Part shown: positions 22,682 through 32,456 of the stretch, in pieces
Layout of the letters: every line of letters starts with the position of its first letter
Position numbering within the stretch: position 1 is the first letter of the stretch
Source of the DNA: a virus
Length of the DNA stretch: 34,527 nt
Direction: 5' to 3' (one strand)
Virus record (IMG/VR): IMGVR_UViG_3300033183_000245
Location: 1-34,527 of that record
Program-made: the position numbers and the translations under genes
The notes under the pieces: generated by a model
Databases searched by the model: none
What the model was told of the DNA's origin: nothing
Seen by the model: only the letters and a program-made list of their open reading frames with translations

Positions 22682-23259
22682 CGCGCACGATACCATCCTC
22701 AATCACGGCTTTGCTTGGCGATGCAACGATTGAACCATATTACGCCGTTGATCTCGATTTTCCATCTGCAAACTTGCGACTGTGGACAGGATACGGAGAT
22801 CGCACGATCAACTCTGCGACGTATCTTGGCTCTGGTGATCTTATGCAGATTGACGGGCTAGAAGAGGCCGCTGATCTATCAAGTCGTGGTACAACGCTGA
22901 CGTTCTCTGGTGTGCCTAGCAACTTGGTGTCTTATGCGCTGACAGAGCATTACCAAGGTCACCTTTGCACAGTGTATTGGGGCTTAAAAAGCGTGTCTGA
23001 CGTTGTTGAGATTTTCAGCGGCTATATGGATCAAATGACCATACAGGATGACGGTGAAAGCGCAGTTATCCAGCTGAAGGTTGAAAGCAGACTGATTACT
23101 TTGGAGCGTCCTAATATTCGGCGGTACACTCAAGCAAGTCACGACGCAGTCATTGCAACGGAAGGCTATTCCAACACGACCGATACGTTCTTCAAGTGGG
23201 TCACGCAGCTGCAAGACAAGCAGGTGCCATGGGGACGTGATAATGTTGATGAGCAATAA
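22678..23259 (+). CDS. Baseplate hub / minor tail protein
   Basis: 193 aa, ATGA overlap with the previous gene. YYAVDLDFPSANLRLWTGYGDRTINSATYLGSGDLMQIDGLEEAADLSSRGTTLTFSGVPSNLVSYAL and the closing ESRLITLERPNIRRYT are characteristic of a minor tail protein family that follows the distal tail gene in this phage group. It probably forms the hub that connects the tail to the J-like tip protein. The 95 bp gap after it (23260-23354) has AGCGACACC/GGTGCCGCT arms around 23264-23328 that could fold, but no gene. Confidence 0.65.
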   Translation: MTRTIPSSITALLGDATIEPYYAVDLDFPSANLRLWTGYGDRTINSATYLGSGDLMQIDGLEEAADLSSRGTTLTFSGVPSNLVSYALTEHYQGHLCTVYWGLKSVSDVVEIFSGYMDQMTIQDDGESAVIQLKVESRLITLERPNIRRYTQASHDAVIATEGYSNTTDTFFKWVTQLQDKQVPWGRDNVDEQ

Positions 23260-23354
23260 AAAAGCGACACCAAACATCTTGAGGAAAAAAATCTTACAGT
23301 ATGGAGTAGTAAGTGATCGGTGCCGCTTATAGTGAAATGGTAAGTGCATAATAC

Positions 23355-23792
23355 ATGCCAAACCCTAATCAGCCTGATCTTGAGGCACTTAACGCTTACA
23401 TCGCAGAAGTGCGCGACACACCGTTTCAGTGGCATCATTTTGATTGCTTCATGTTTACAAATACCGCGTTCCAGCGCATGTACGGTGCGGGATGGGCGGA
23501 TGACTGGATTGGCAAGTATATCGCACCCAGCGGGCTTTACATGAAGCGTCAGGAGCTACGCGAAACCTTTGGTGCTAAGACACTGCCAGAAGCGATAGAT
23601 AGACGTCTGAAACGCATCGATCACGTGCCACCACGTGGTGCCTTGGTTACAACAAAACACGCCCGACGCTGGGTTATCTCTGAAGCAATGGGAATTGGAA
23701 TTGGATCGTCCGCTGTCTTTGCTGGCAAAGCGGGGCTGGTGCAGCTGCCAATTGAAACAATAAGCAACGCTTGGGTCAAACATGCGGCATGA
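23355..23792 (+). CDS. DUF6950-like tail protein (NlpC/P60-related fold)
   Basis: 145 aa. FQWHHFDCFMFTNTAFQRMYGAGWADDWIGKY has the W/H-x2-DC-x3-F start of DUF6950, and SEAMGIGIGSSAVFAGKAGLVQLPIETISNAWVKH is its ending. The family resembles NlpC/P60 papain-like peptidases around Asp-Cys, but the usual second His region is not obvious, so enzymatic activity is unsure. It precedes the J-like gene and overlaps it by 11 bp. The ribosome site is weak. Confidence 0.7.
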   Translation: MPNPNQPDLEALNAYIAEVRDTPFQWHHFDCFMFTNTAFQRMYGAGWADDWIGKYIAPSGLYMKRQELRETFGAKTLPEAIDRRLKRIDHVPPRGALVTTKHARRWVISEAMGIGIGSSAVFAGKAGLVQLPIETISNAWVKHAA

Positions 23793-26682
23793 TTTAAATC
23801 CATACAGCCCAAGCCGATATGGGCGTTGGGAACATTCCCCACGCATTGAAGCTGTTGCGCAGTATTTAATCGCGGCCAGCGTTCCGAAAATTGTGGCATA
23901 TGCCATTGCCTATATCGGAGTGACAGCTGTCACAAGCTGGGCTTTACGTGCGCTTGCACCAATGCCTGAGTTTGGCGCGGTTGAGACGGGTTTTTTGACC
24001 AACGCACGTGGTGCGACCACTGCGCAGCAACTGGTATATGGTGAAGTTCGTAAAGGTGGGACAATCACCTTCATCGAAAGCAACGGCACAAATAACGAAT
24101 ACCTGCACCAAATCATTTGCCTTGCGGGTCACGAAGTGAACTCAATCGGTGACATCTACATCAACGATCAAGTCGTCACGTTGGATAATGACGGCAATGT
24201 CACAAGTTCCGACTGGCAAGATAGCGACGGCGACAGCACCATTCTGATCCAGAAGTTTACAGGTGCAGCCAATCAAAACGTTTACTCGACGCTGAGTGCA
24301 TTAACCGATGGGCCAAGCTGGCAAGGTAAGCAGACAGGCGACGACACAAACTTCCGTGGGCAGGGCATTGCCTGTATTTATGTCCGCTTAAAGTACGATC
24401 AGGATGTATTTTCGCAGGGTGTTCCGCTGTTCACCGCCAAAGTGCAGGGAAAGAAAGTTTATGATCCACGCACCTCAAATACTGCTTATAGTGCCAACGC
24501 TGCTTTGTGTGTGCGTGATTATCTGGTTAGCAAGTATGGATTAAATAACAACGGAGCGGTCAGCGACACTTCATTCTCCGCTGCGGCTAACACTTGTGAT
24601 GAAAGCGTAACATTATCGGGCAGTGGCACTGAAAGCCGCTACGAAATAAACGGCGTCGTAAGCCTTGATCGCTCGCCCAGCGATATTTTAGCTGACATGA
24701 TGACGGCTTGCGCGGGAACTTTGTTCTGGGGAGCAGGCAACTGGCAGCTGAAAGTCGGTGAATATACCACAGCAGTCAAAACGTTTACTTTGGACGACTT
24801 TAGATCAGCGATTACGCTAGATACAAAGCACAGCCGCAGAGACAATTTTAACGTTGTGCGCGGCACGTTTGTAGATGCAAGCAGTGATTACGTTCGCACT
24901 GATTACCCAGAGATAAAGAGTTCAACTTTTATCAGCAATGACAATGGGATAGAAAGCGCAATTGATCTATCTCTGCCGATGACAACATCTGGTTCTATGG
25001 CGCAACGCCTAGCCAAGATGACTTTGTTCCGTGCGCGTGAGCAAATGACGCTTACAGCGGATTTTGGGATGGAGGCATTTGAGGTTCAGGTCGGCGACAT
25101 TGTCGGGATCACAAACTCCAGATACGGCTGGACAGCCAAAGAATTTGAAGTTGTCGGCTGGAAATTTGGCAATAATGGCGACGAAGGTGAAATTGTTATC
25201 AGCCTTACGCTGCGGGAAACCTCATCTGCTGCCTTTGATTGGAATGCAGAAGAAGGCGATATTGACGGTAATGACAGCACATTACCAAACGCGGGTAGCA
25301 ATTTAACAATTGCCAGCTTGTTAACCTCTGGTGGGGGTCGCACAACATCAGATGGCACGTTTATAAACAGCGTTATCGTTTCTTGGACTGCGCCATCCAA
25401 TCCTTTCATTTCATTTTATGAGGTGGAGCATAAGCCAACCGCTGATAGTAATTACGCAGCGACTACAACATCAGAGACAAGCATTGAGCTATCACCGCTT
25501 GTGGACGGTGTAGAGTACACGATACGCGTTCGTGCCGTCACTATTTCAGGGGTGCGTGGTCCGTATGTTGCGGCAACCTTTACTGGGGGTGGCGACGTCA
25601 CTGCGCCCAGTTTGCCAACAGCGATCAGCGCAACGGGTGGTTTTAAGTATGTGACCATTAATTGGACGAACCCAGCAGATGCCGATCTTAACTATATTGA
25701 AATTTACGAGAACACATCGAACACAAGCGCGGGTGCGACAAAGGTCGGAATATCAGCAGGGGATACGTTTACCCGAACAAACCTTGGGCTAAACCAAACA
25801 AGATATTACTTTCTCAAGTCTGTAGATTTTAGCGGGAACGCGTCTGCATTTACATCTGGTGTATCTGCAACAACGACATTCCTTGATGATGCTGACTTTG
25901 AAAATGGTGTTCGCCAAATCTTTATTGATGCGGGGCTAGACTTAATTGAGCCTGTATCCTCACTGCCAGCAGCAGGTGACTTCACCAATCAGCAGGTGTT
26001 CCTGACAACGGACAACAAACTCTACTACTGGGACGGCTCGAACTGGCAGGCAGTGGTTGCAGATGCATCGGTTGGTGCGGGCGATATTACTGCTACGGAA
26101 ATCGCAGATGGGGCAATATCAACTCCAAAGCTAGCAGCAAATGCAGTCACAGCGGCAAAGATTAACAGTGGAACGATTACTGCGAATGAAATAGCTGCGA
26201 ACACGATCACTGGTGGATTGCTCGCTACGTCAGGTATCATCACCAGCGCGGCACAGATCAACAACGCAGTCATCACAAATGCAAAGATTGCAAACGCGGC
26301 GGTCGATACTCTGAAAGTTGCTGGCGACAGCATTACTATTACGGACTTTACGGACTTCTCAACGCAATCGGGCAGCGGGCCTTATACATTTAGCACAAGC
26401 GTTTCGATGGCTTACGCTGGCGATATTGTAGCGTTTGGCAATGTTGAAATGTTTGGCACTGCTGGCTCAGGCGATACAGCAAGGTTTCAGCTATACATAG
26501 ACGGAACTGAAATGACGGGCATTAACTATACAGGGCAGGGGTTACTTGGCTTGCATACAATGGCAGGGTCAAAATCGGTGTCGTCTGGTTCGCGTACTGT
26601 TTACGTTTACGTGAGCAATCTTTCAGGCATAACTAGCCCATCCGCGGATTGCCAAATAACAGTCTTTCGGCGGTACAGATGA
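23782..26682 (+). CDS. Tail tip / host specificity protein (J-like)
   Basis: 966 aa. The N-terminus is hydrophobic around residues 38-55 (IAYIGVTAVTSWALRALAP). Residues 70-480 form the hub-like part (AYQLVYGEVRKGG-type start, FLTNARGATTAQQLVYGEVRKGG seen here; ITLDTKHSRRDNFNVVRGTF; LTADFGMEAFEVQVGDIVGITN). Two fibronectin-III-like domains follow (about 515-600 and 605-695; VSWTAPSNPFISFYEVEHK and INWTNPADADLNYIEIYEN). Residues about 760-850 are a repeat of ATEIADGAISTPKLAANAVTAAKI type, ending in a fibre-like beta domain. It contacts the receptor and closes the tail tip. Confidence 0.85.
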   Translation: MRHDLNPYSPSRYGRWEHSPRIEAVAQYLIAASVPKIVAYAIAYIGVTAVTSWALRALAPMPEFGAVETGFLTNARGATTAQQLVYGEVRKGGTITFIESNGTNNEYLHQIICLAGHEVNSIGDIYINDQVVTLDNDGNVTSSDWQDSDGDSTILIQKFTGAANQNVYSTLSALTDGPSWQGKQTGDDTNFRGQGIACIYVRLKYDQDVFSQGVPLFTAKVQGKKVYDPRTSNTAYSANAALCVRDYLVSKYGLNNNGAVSDTSFSAAANTCDESVTLSGSGTESRYEINGVVSLDRSPSDILADMMTACAGTLFWGAGNWQLKVGEYTTAVKTFTLDDFRSAITLDTKHSRRDNFNVVRGTFVDASSDYVRTDYPEIKSSTFISNDNGIESAIDLSLPMTTSGSMAQRLAKMTLFRAREQMTLTADFGMEAFEVQVGDIVGITNSRYGWTAKEFEVVGWKFGNNGDEGEIVISLTLRETSSAAFDWNAEEGDIDGNDSTLPNAGSNLTIASLLTSGGGRTTSDGTFINSVIVSWTAPSNPFISFYEVEHKPTADSNYAATTTSETSIELSPLVDGVEYTIRVRAVTISGVRGPYVAATFTGGGDVTAPSLPTAISATGGFKYVTINWTNPADADLNYIEIYENTSNTSAGATKVGISAGDTFTRTNLGLNQTRYYFLKSVDFSGNASAFTSGVSATTTFLDDADFENGVRQIFIDAGLDLIEPVSSLPAAGDFTNQQVFLTTDNKLYYWDGSNWQAVVADASVGAGDITATEIADGAISTPKLAANAVTAAKINSGTITANEIAANTITGGLLATSGIITSAAQINNAVITNAKIANAAVDTLKVAGDSITITDFTDFSTQSGSGPYTFSTSVSMAYAGDIVAFGNVEMFGTAGSGDTARFQLYIDGTEMTGINYTGQGLLGLHTMAGSKSVSSGSRTVYVYVSNLSGITSPSADCQITVFRRYR

Positions 26683-27050
26683 CACGTTACACAAAATACG
26701 ATGCTGACACAGGTCAGGTGGAATACATCTTTGATGGACGTGACGACGAGTTGCACCTGCATCAGCCGTGCCTTGCTGGCGAATACCCTGCGAAAGAATA
26801 CACCATTGTTGACGGGTCACCCGTCCGCAAATCACAGACTGACATTGATCAGGTAGATATTGATCGCGCATGGATAGAATTGCGGAACCGTCGCAACGGC
26901 TATTTAGCTGATTGTGACTGGACGCAAGCGACAGATGCTCCGTTAACCGATGCAGAAAAAGCAGACTGGGCAAACTACAGAGTAGCCTTGCGAAATTTGC
27001 CCGCAAATACGGCTGATCCAAGAACACCAACTTGGCCAGATAAACCCTGA
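26679..27050 (+). CDS. Tail fibre assembly chaperone-like protein
   Basis: 123 aa from the ATG at 26679, which overlaps the stop of the tail tip gene. The C-terminal LRNRRNGYLADCDWTQATDAPLTDAEKADWANYRVALRNLP is the well-known C-terminal motif of fibre assembly chaperones (Phage_tail_APC, gp38-like). Such proteins help fibres trimerise. It is followed by a terminator. Confidence 0.85.
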   Translation: MTRYTKYDADTGQVEYIFDGRDDELHLHQPCLAGEYPAKEYTIVDGSPVRKSQTDIDQVDIDRAWIELRNRRNGYLADCDWTQATDAPLTDAEKADWANYRVALRNLPANTADPRTPTWPDKP

Positions 27051-27077
27051 AACTAACCCACAACCCAATGCAACTGA

Positions 27078-27100
27078 GGCGGCGATAGCCGTCTTTTTTT
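27078..27100 (+). terminator. Rho-independent terminator inside the fibre gene cluster
   Basis: GGCGGC-GATA-GCCGTC (27078-27093) plus seven T. It sits 16 bp before the next start codon, whose ribosome site follows directly. Partial termination would lower expression of the fibre genes relative to the tail genes, or an antiterminator may override it. Confidence 0.8.
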
Positions 27101-27115
27101 ATGGAGGAAGCTATT

Positions 27116-27553
27116 ATGGCGACTTTTAACAAAGTGAACGATTTCGTAGTAAACGCAGTTCACAACATGGATTTGGAAAGTGACCAAGTTGTTGTTGCTT
27201 TGTCCAATACAGCACCGTCTTCTGAGACATCTGACCCATCAGCCGATGGCAATGGTATCTTGGGCAACGTCACAGAGGTCAGCTACACAAACCTGTCTTC
27301 ACGCAACGTGACCACATCATCATCAAGCCAGACGTCAGGCACATACAAACTTGTTCTTGCTGACATCACTCTGACTTCCACTGGTGGGTCAACTGGGCCG
27401 TTCCGCTATGTCTACATTTACAATGACACAGTAACATCGCCAGCCGATCCGTTGATTGGGTATTACGATTACGGTTCATCGCTGACGCTCAATGATGGCG
27501 ACAGTCTGACAGTAGACTTTAGTGCAGCAAACGGTGTGCTACAGATCGCGTAG
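27116..27553 (+). CDS. Conserved phage structural protein of unknown role
   Basis: 145 aa from the ATG at 27116 (GGAGG just upstream). [37 protein letters not shown] and the closing [33 protein letters not shown] match a small beta-rich protein common in fibre regions of siphoviruses. Function unassigned; a decoration or collar role is possible. A 9-bp gap separates it from the next gene. Confidence 0.7.
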   Translation: MATFNKVNDFVVNAVHNMDLESDQVVVALSNTAPSSETSDPSADGNGILGNVTEVSYTNLSSRNVTTSSSSQTSGTYKLVLADITLTSTGGSTGPFRYVYIYNDTVTSPADPLIGYYDYGSSLTLNDGDSLTVDFSAANGVLQIA

Positions 27554-27561
27554 GTGAGGTC

Positions 27562-28161
27562 ATGGTTACTCTCGCAAACCGCGTTAAAGTAAGCACGGCT
27601 ACCACTGGAACTGGCACCATAACGCTTGGCTCTGCCGAAGATGGTTATCAAACGTTTGCAGCTGGTGGTGTCTCTGACGGAGATACAGTGCGCTACGTCA
27701 TAGAAGATGGCAGTAACTGGGAAATCGGCATAGGAACTTACACAGCAAGCGGCACAACACTGTCTCGAACGGTTAGTGAAAGCAGCAACTCTGGGTCACC
27801 AATTAACCTGTCTGGCGCAGCTGTGGTGTTTATTTCGGCCACGACTGATGACATCCAGTATGCGCGACAAACCACAACTGAGTTTACTGCTTCCAGTGGT
27901 CAAACCACGTTTGTCGTTTCACACGTTGTCGGTTTGGAACAGGTGTTCCTTAACGGCGTAAAATTGGTGGATGGCGGCACAGATTACACGGCAAACGGTT
28001 CGACCATTGTATTGGCGAGCGGTGCAACCGTTGGCGACGTTGTCCAAGTAGCAGCATTCAGCGGCGTAAACCTAGCAGATTTAAACGCAACAGATGATTG
28101 GGGTCTAGTCACTGGCAGCGCAACTGCAACAGACGACTTCGGTTCAGTAACAGGATCATAG
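27562..28161 (+). CDS. Tail fibre protein, phage fibre type
   Basis: 199 aa. [70 protein letters not shown] is a fibre adhesin domain seen in many marine phages, followed by a [27 protein letters not shown] motif, and an end in [18 protein letters not shown], a low-complexity linker. It should be part of the distal fibre. Confidence 0.72.
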   Translation: MVTLANRVKVSTATTGTGTITLGSAEDGYQTFAAGGVSDGDTVRYVIEDGSNWEIGIGTYTASGTTLSRTVSESSNSGSPINLSGAAVVFISATTDDIQYARQTTTEFTASSGQTTFVVSHVVGLEQVFLNGVKLVDGGTDYTANGSTIVLASGATVGDVVQVAAFSGVNLADLNATDDWGLVTGSATATDDFGSVTGS

Positions 28162-28163
28162 AC

Positions 28164-28862
28164 ATGGCAAGACAAGTACAGCTTAGACGCGGCACAACAT
28201 CTGAACACAGCAGCTTCACAGGTGCGGTCGGTGAGGTCACAGTAGACACAACAAAAGACACAGTGGTTGTTCACGATGGATCAACGGCTGGTGGTGTACC
28301 CCTTGCTAAATCAAGCGATCTATCGGCTTACGCGCAACTATCTGGAGCAACCTTTACAGGTGACGTCGACTTTGGATCGAACAAAATCACCTACGCAAAC
28401 GTTTATTCAACAGAGGGCGACTTGCCTTCAGCATCCACCTATCACGGCATGTTTGCGCATGTGCATGGAACGGGTAAGGGGTACTTTGCGCATGGCGGTA
28501 ATTGGATAAAGCTGGTTAATGAAGACACATCGGGCAACGTTACGATTAGTGGCGATCTAACCGTCAACGGGACAACAGCAGCGATAATCTTCACGCCAAG
28601 CGTCATTACTGCAAACACAACGGCAGTTGCTAACACCACCCATTATTACCTGAACGCTGGAACGATCACGCTGACATTACCCGCGTCACCCTCTGCTGGC
28701 GATGTGGTAAAAATCACCGAAGTGGCTGGGAATACCGACTGTGTGGTTGGGCGCAACGGATCAAACATTATGAGCGATGCAAGTGATCTGACTTTGGATC
28801 AGGCATACGCGGTCATTTACCTACAGTACGTCAACGCAACGATTGGTTGGGCGTTTGCCTAA
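28164..28862 (+). CDS. Fibre protein with Mtd-like N-terminal domain
   Basis: 232 aa from the ATG at 28164. RRGTTSEHSSFTGAVGEVTVDTTKDTVVVHDGSTAGGVPLAK is the N-terminal trimerisation motif found in major tropism determinants and many phage fibres. A GNVTISGDLTVNGTT repeat and a beta-rich C-terminal region follow. The next gene begins after AAAGGAG. Confidence 0.78.
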   Translation: MARQVQLRRGTTSEHSSFTGAVGEVTVDTTKDTVVVHDGSTAGGVPLAKSSDLSAYAQLSGATFTGDVDFGSNKITYANVYSTEGDLPSASTYHGMFAHVHGTGKGYFAHGGNWIKLVNEDTSGNVTISGDLTVNGTTAAIIFTPSVITANTTAVANTTHYYLNAGTITLTLPASPSAGDVVKITEVAGNTDCVVGRNGSNIMSDASDLTLDQAYAVIYLQYVNATIGWAFA

Positions 28863-28874
28863 AGGAGAAAACAC

Positions 28875-30110
28875 ATGAGCAATCTTTCAACATTCTTTGG
28901 TGGCAGTTCCAGCAGTGGCGGGGGTTCAACTGTATCTTCAACTATAACTACCTACCCAAGATTTAAGCGTTTAGAGTTTCTAAATACAGCAACAAGTATT
29001 ACGCTGGATAATGGATATATCCACGGTGGCCCGTATGTCGTAGGGATGAATGATACGCACTTTGTGTGTCATTACATTAATACTAACAGCGGTGCCTATT
29101 TAGCAAAATTATTTAGGGTTAATGACGATTATTCCGTAACTGGCATAGGAAGTTGGCGTCAAATTATTGGATCATCGCCGACCGACTTAGATGGCATTCA
29201 GGCGGGTAATGGTTATAGAAGCGTCTACATTGCTTCACAGCAAAGCAGCAATATACGAATAATTAAATTTGACTGGGATGGAGGTACAGGCACATCAAGT
29301 GGAACCAAAATAAACCAATCTGGTGCAAACAATACTCCACTAAATAATTGCTCTTGCCTAATAGATGGAACTTTAGTTGGTCAAGTAGGCAGCACTAATT
29401 CTGGGGGATATATATACTACGTTTCAGATAGTCTCACAGGAACTTCAAGCAGCGGAAATTATGGAATTGGTTGGGGTGGCAATGCAAGCCAAGTAGGCTC
29501 TATAGGCATGGAGGGAACTATAAATTCTTTCGGTGTATATGGAACTACTTTTGCGAGATATTGGACTTTGTATCGTGGGAATAACGGTAGCTTGTCAATT
29601 AATGAAGTAGATGCGGCGTATAACCAAAGTTATGTTTACAGCCCCAATCAAGCTAAAATTTGCAGAGCAGGTAATCGTGTAGTCGTTGCAATTCAAGACA
29701 ACCAAAATAGCCGTTACGGTAATAACATGCTTGAAGGTTATGGAAATGGCAGCACCAATGGCGGTGCATTCCAGTGGTCGAGGGCGAATACAGGGTACAG
29801 TTATTCGCAAGGTCATGGTTTTGCTGACCAAGACAGAAAATCAACTCCTTGTTCTGATGTAGAGGGTGGGTCTTTCTGTCGCCAATACAATGGAACTTAC
29901 CTTGATCGTGGGTACATTGCGGATTTCGGAGAAGATAGTCGCTTTAATGTTTCATATCCCTTTAAGTATCTACAAACCCAATCTAGTACGGCAAATCACG
30001 ATAGCGCGCGGGGTCAGTGTATAATCGGCGACAAGCTAATTCAGTGTCACAAATTCGGAACATCTAACGGTTCTATGAGTATTGAATTTGACATTTGGAA
30101 AGTATCTTAA
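28875..30110 (+). CDS. Putative receptor-binding fibre protein
   Basis: 411 aa with AAAGGAG before the ATG. It opens with a Gly/Ser-rich linker (FFGGSSSSGGGSTVSSTITTYPRF) and then has repeated aromatic and Gly/Asn-rich strands (GTTFARYWTLYRGNNGS, AVDAAYNQSYVYSPNQAKICRAGNRVVVAIQDNQ-like), compatible with a beta-propeller or sandwich adhesin. No known family recognised. Its coding sequence looks AT-richer than the genes around it, which suggests recent exchange, common for receptor-binding genes. Confidence 0.6.
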   Translation: MSNLSTFFGGSSSSGGGSTVSSTITTYPRFKRLEFLNTATSITLDNGYIHGGPYVVGMNDTHFVCHYINTNSGAYLAKLFRVNDDYSVTGIGSWRQIIGSSPTDLDGIQAGNGYRSVYIASQQSSNIRIIKFDWDGGTGTSSGTKINQSGANNTPLNNCSCLIDGTLVGQVGSTNSGGYIYYVSDSLTGTSSSGNYGIGWGGNASQVGSIGMEGTINSFGVYGTTFARYWTLYRGNNGSLSINEVDAAYNQSYVYSPNQAKICRAGNRVVVAIQDNQNSRYGNNMLEGYGNGSTNGGAFQWSRANTGYSYSQGHGFADQDRKSTPCSDVEGGSFCRQYNGTYLDRGYIADFGEDSRFNVSYPFKYLQTQSSTANHDSARGQCIIGDKLIQCHKFGTSNGSMSIEFDIWKVS

Positions 30111-30122
30111 GGAGCGGTTGGC

Positions 30123-30605
30123 ATGTCAAAAGCGCGTGACTTAGCAGACTTTATTTCCACTGGTAGTATTCTTTCTGATGGCACACTGGAAACCGTAGAG
30201 ATCGACGGCGTAACAGCTACGCCAGTTGAGCTAAATAAACTGGACGGGGCAACCGTCACAACAGCCGAAATCAACTATTTGTCGGGCGTTACATCTGCCG
30301 TGCAGACGCAAGTTGACACAAAGGCACCGACGGCAAGCCCGATGTTCACTGGTGACGTGACACTTCCAGATAAGATTGTTCACACAGGCGATACAGATAC
30401 AGCCATACGATTTCCCGCTGATGACACAGTGGCGTTTGAGACAGGTGGAAGTGAACGGTTGAGAGTTGGTTCTTCAGGTCAGATTGGCATTGGCGGTGCA
30501 ACATACGGCACATCAGGTCAGGTTCTTACATCTGGCGGTTCTGGTGCTGCACCATCATGGACAACAATATCGGCGGGTGCGCCTTTTAGCGGCTTTGGAT
30601 CATAA
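30123..30605 (+). CDS. Tail fibre protein, short
   Basis: 160 aa with AGGAGCG before the ATG. MSKARDLADFISTGSILSDGTLETVEIDGVTATPVELNKLDGATVTTAEINYLSGVTS is the standard opening of short fibres in marine phages, and SERLRVGSSGQIGIGGATYGTSGQVLTSGGSGAAPSWTTI is the usual head-group domain. Probably the base of the receptor-binding tip. Confidence 0.75.
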   Translation: MSKARDLADFISTGSILSDGTLETVEIDGVTATPVELNKLDGATVTTAEINYLSGVTSAVQTQVDTKAPTASPMFTGDVTLPDKIVHTGDTDTAIRFPADDTVAFETGGSERLRVGSSGQIGIGGATYGTSGQVLTSGGSGAAPSWTTISAGAPFSGFGS

Positions 30606-30617
30606 AGGAATATCGCG

Positions 30618-31190
30618 ATGACAACCTATAGCTTTGAAGATAAAGAATACACATTCACTAAAAGTTCAGACTGGATTTATTTACAGGGTAATACTGTTTA
30701 CACAGTTCCGACTGGCAAAATCGCTAAACTTGAATTTGACAGTTTTCATATTAGCCAATCGGCAGACAATCAATACGGTCAAACAAGCGTATTGTTTTAT
30801 ACCGAAGGAACAAACATTAAAAGAAAACACAATTTTTTATATTATAATGGTGCAGATGGTGATGTTTCTTCTTTGCATTGGTACAACCCAACAAACTACG
30901 CAAGAATAGATGTTTCAGGTGGCCCTACATCTATTCAATACAATTCAACGATGGTTTCTCAGCCACAGGATTGGTCGCGAAATGGTACTGTCGATACAAC
31001 ACCTGATGAAAATACTGCACAAGTTGGTTTTCAAGGTTCTAATTATGGCGCACGGGTTTTGGGGCCATCATATTTCTACATGAAAGCTGGGGAAGTCTTA
31101 AAGGTTATTTCTGTCAGTAGATTTGGTTCAGCACCATCTGGAAACCTATACGGCAATTCAAGATTTATGGTTTTCTTGGAAGATAGCTAA
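30618..31190 (+). CDS. Hypothetical protein in the fibre cluster
   Basis: 190 aa, AAAGGAAT upstream. Beta-rich, with TVYTVPTGKIAKLEFDSFHIS early and a KAGEVLKVISVSRFG segment late, typical of small fibre-associated or tip proteins. Low GC compared with the next gene. No known family; function cannot be assigned. Confidence 0.5.
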   Translation: MTTYSFEDKEYTFTKSSDWIYLQGNTVYTVPTGKIAKLEFDSFHISQSADNQYGQTSVLFYTEGTNIKRKHNFLYYNGADGDVSSLHWYNPTNYARIDVSGGPTSIQYNSTMVSQPQDWSRNGTVDTTPDENTAQVGFQGSNYGARVLGPSYFYMKAGEVLKVISVSRFGSAPSGNLYGNSRFMVFLEDS

Positions 31191-31205
31191 ACAAAGGCAA
31201 GTTAA

Positions 31206-32456
31206 ATGTTTGCATTATCGCCCAACGCAGCAGCAGCTTTAGGTGATGATGGCGGCATTCGTAACTTCTCATTAGTTGCGGATAGTGCGTCATACTTTCT
31301 AACTGGCATCGACCTAACTGCACTATCTATTCGCGATAACTTTATTGCAGATGATGGCGGATTTAACCTTACTGGTCAGACATCCGTATTTGTGATCAAT
31401 GCTATCGCAGATCAGGGGTCGCTTACTTTTAGCGGCATCGCGGCTAACTTTAAGAAAGGCTACAGCTTAGTTGCTGATAATGCGTCCTTTGCTGTAACGG
31501 GGCATGCTGCAAGTGTAACTGGTGCGCTGAACGTAGCGGCAGATGAAGTCGATTACACATTAACAGGCCAAGACACTGCATTCGCAATCGCACACCCTGT
31601 CGACAATGGCAGCTTTGCATTCACGGGGCAGGACAGTGATCTAACGCGCGGCTACGCACTTGATGCAAGGCATGGCAGTTACATCATCACAGAACAGGAT
31701 AGCCAACGCAGCGTAAGCAAAATCGGTGGCCAAGGTGACTTTACACTTACTGGGCAATCAAATGGTTTTGCGTTTGCAATGGAAGCCGACGCTGGGTCGT
31801 TTACTCAGACAGGTCAGGCTTCGTTCTTTGGTGTAACTGTCGTTGCTGGTGCTGGCTCATATGCGCTGTCAGGGCAGGCGGCTAACACTGCAACAAAGGT
31901 ATCGTCTCAGTCAGGTTCTTACGCTGTCACAGGGCAAGCTGCCGAACTACCAGTCAACACGTTGCTTACGGCTGATGCTGGATCGTTTGGTGTCACCGCT
32001 CAAGACAACAACTTTGATGTCGCTGACAACTTTGTAGCTGATGCTGGGTCGTTCCAGTTGCTGGCAGAAGACGTCGCGCTTGAGGTTAACTACTACCTAC
32101 TAGGTGATCGCGGTACGTTTGCCGTAACTGGTAATGACAACGAACTGATTGAAACCAATATTCTGCCTGCGGGTACGGCCACCTACACCATAACCACAGA
32201 CGATGCGCGACTAGAGCCTGTCTTAACGCTGCCTGTTCAAGCTGGTGTATTCACACTTACTGGTCAGTCCGCAGGGGTTGCGCAGTTTCTCGTCGTTGAG
32301 GGCGTCCAGCTATACACACTCACTGGGTCAGACACCTATTTCGACGCGGGCCGCGCCAGACGCTTTGAATACGCAAATGTTGCCAACGCTGCATCGCTCA
32401 CCGAAACGCAGCCCAACTCCGTCATTCTTGTCGATCCAAACAATGAGGCCGCTTAA
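31206..32456 (+). CDS. Repetitive fibre shaft protein
   Basis: 416 aa. Contains about 17 imperfect repeats of 20-22 residues with core (G/A)-S-F-x-L-T-G-Q (for example GGFNLTGQ, GSFAFTGQ, GDFTLTGQ, GSYAVTGQ, GVFTLTGQ). Each is a strand plus loop, so a beta-solenoid or stacked beta shaft is likely. The last about 60 residues are non-repetitive and end in a Asn/Pro-rich tail. Its stop overlaps the next start, suggesting joint assembly. Confidence 0.65.
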   Translation: MFALSPNAAAALGDDGGIRNFSLVADSASYFLTGIDLTALSIRDNFIADDGGFNLTGQTSVFVINAIADQGSLTFSGIAANFKKGYSLVADNASFAVTGHAASVTGALNVAADEVDYTLTGQDTAFAIAHPVDNGSFAFTGQDSDLTRGYALDARHGSYIITEQDSQRSVSKIGGQGDFTLTGQSNGFAFAMEADAGSFTQTGQASFFGVTVVAGAGSYALSGQAANTATKVSSQSGSYAVTGQAAELPVNTLLTADAGSFGVTAQDNNFDVADNFVADAGSFQLLAEDVALEVNYYLLGDRGTFAVTGNDNELIETNILPAGTATYTITTDDARLEPVLTLPVQAGVFTLTGQSAGVAQFLVVEGVQLYTLTGSDTYFDAGRARRFEYANVANAASLTETQPNSVILVDPNNEAA

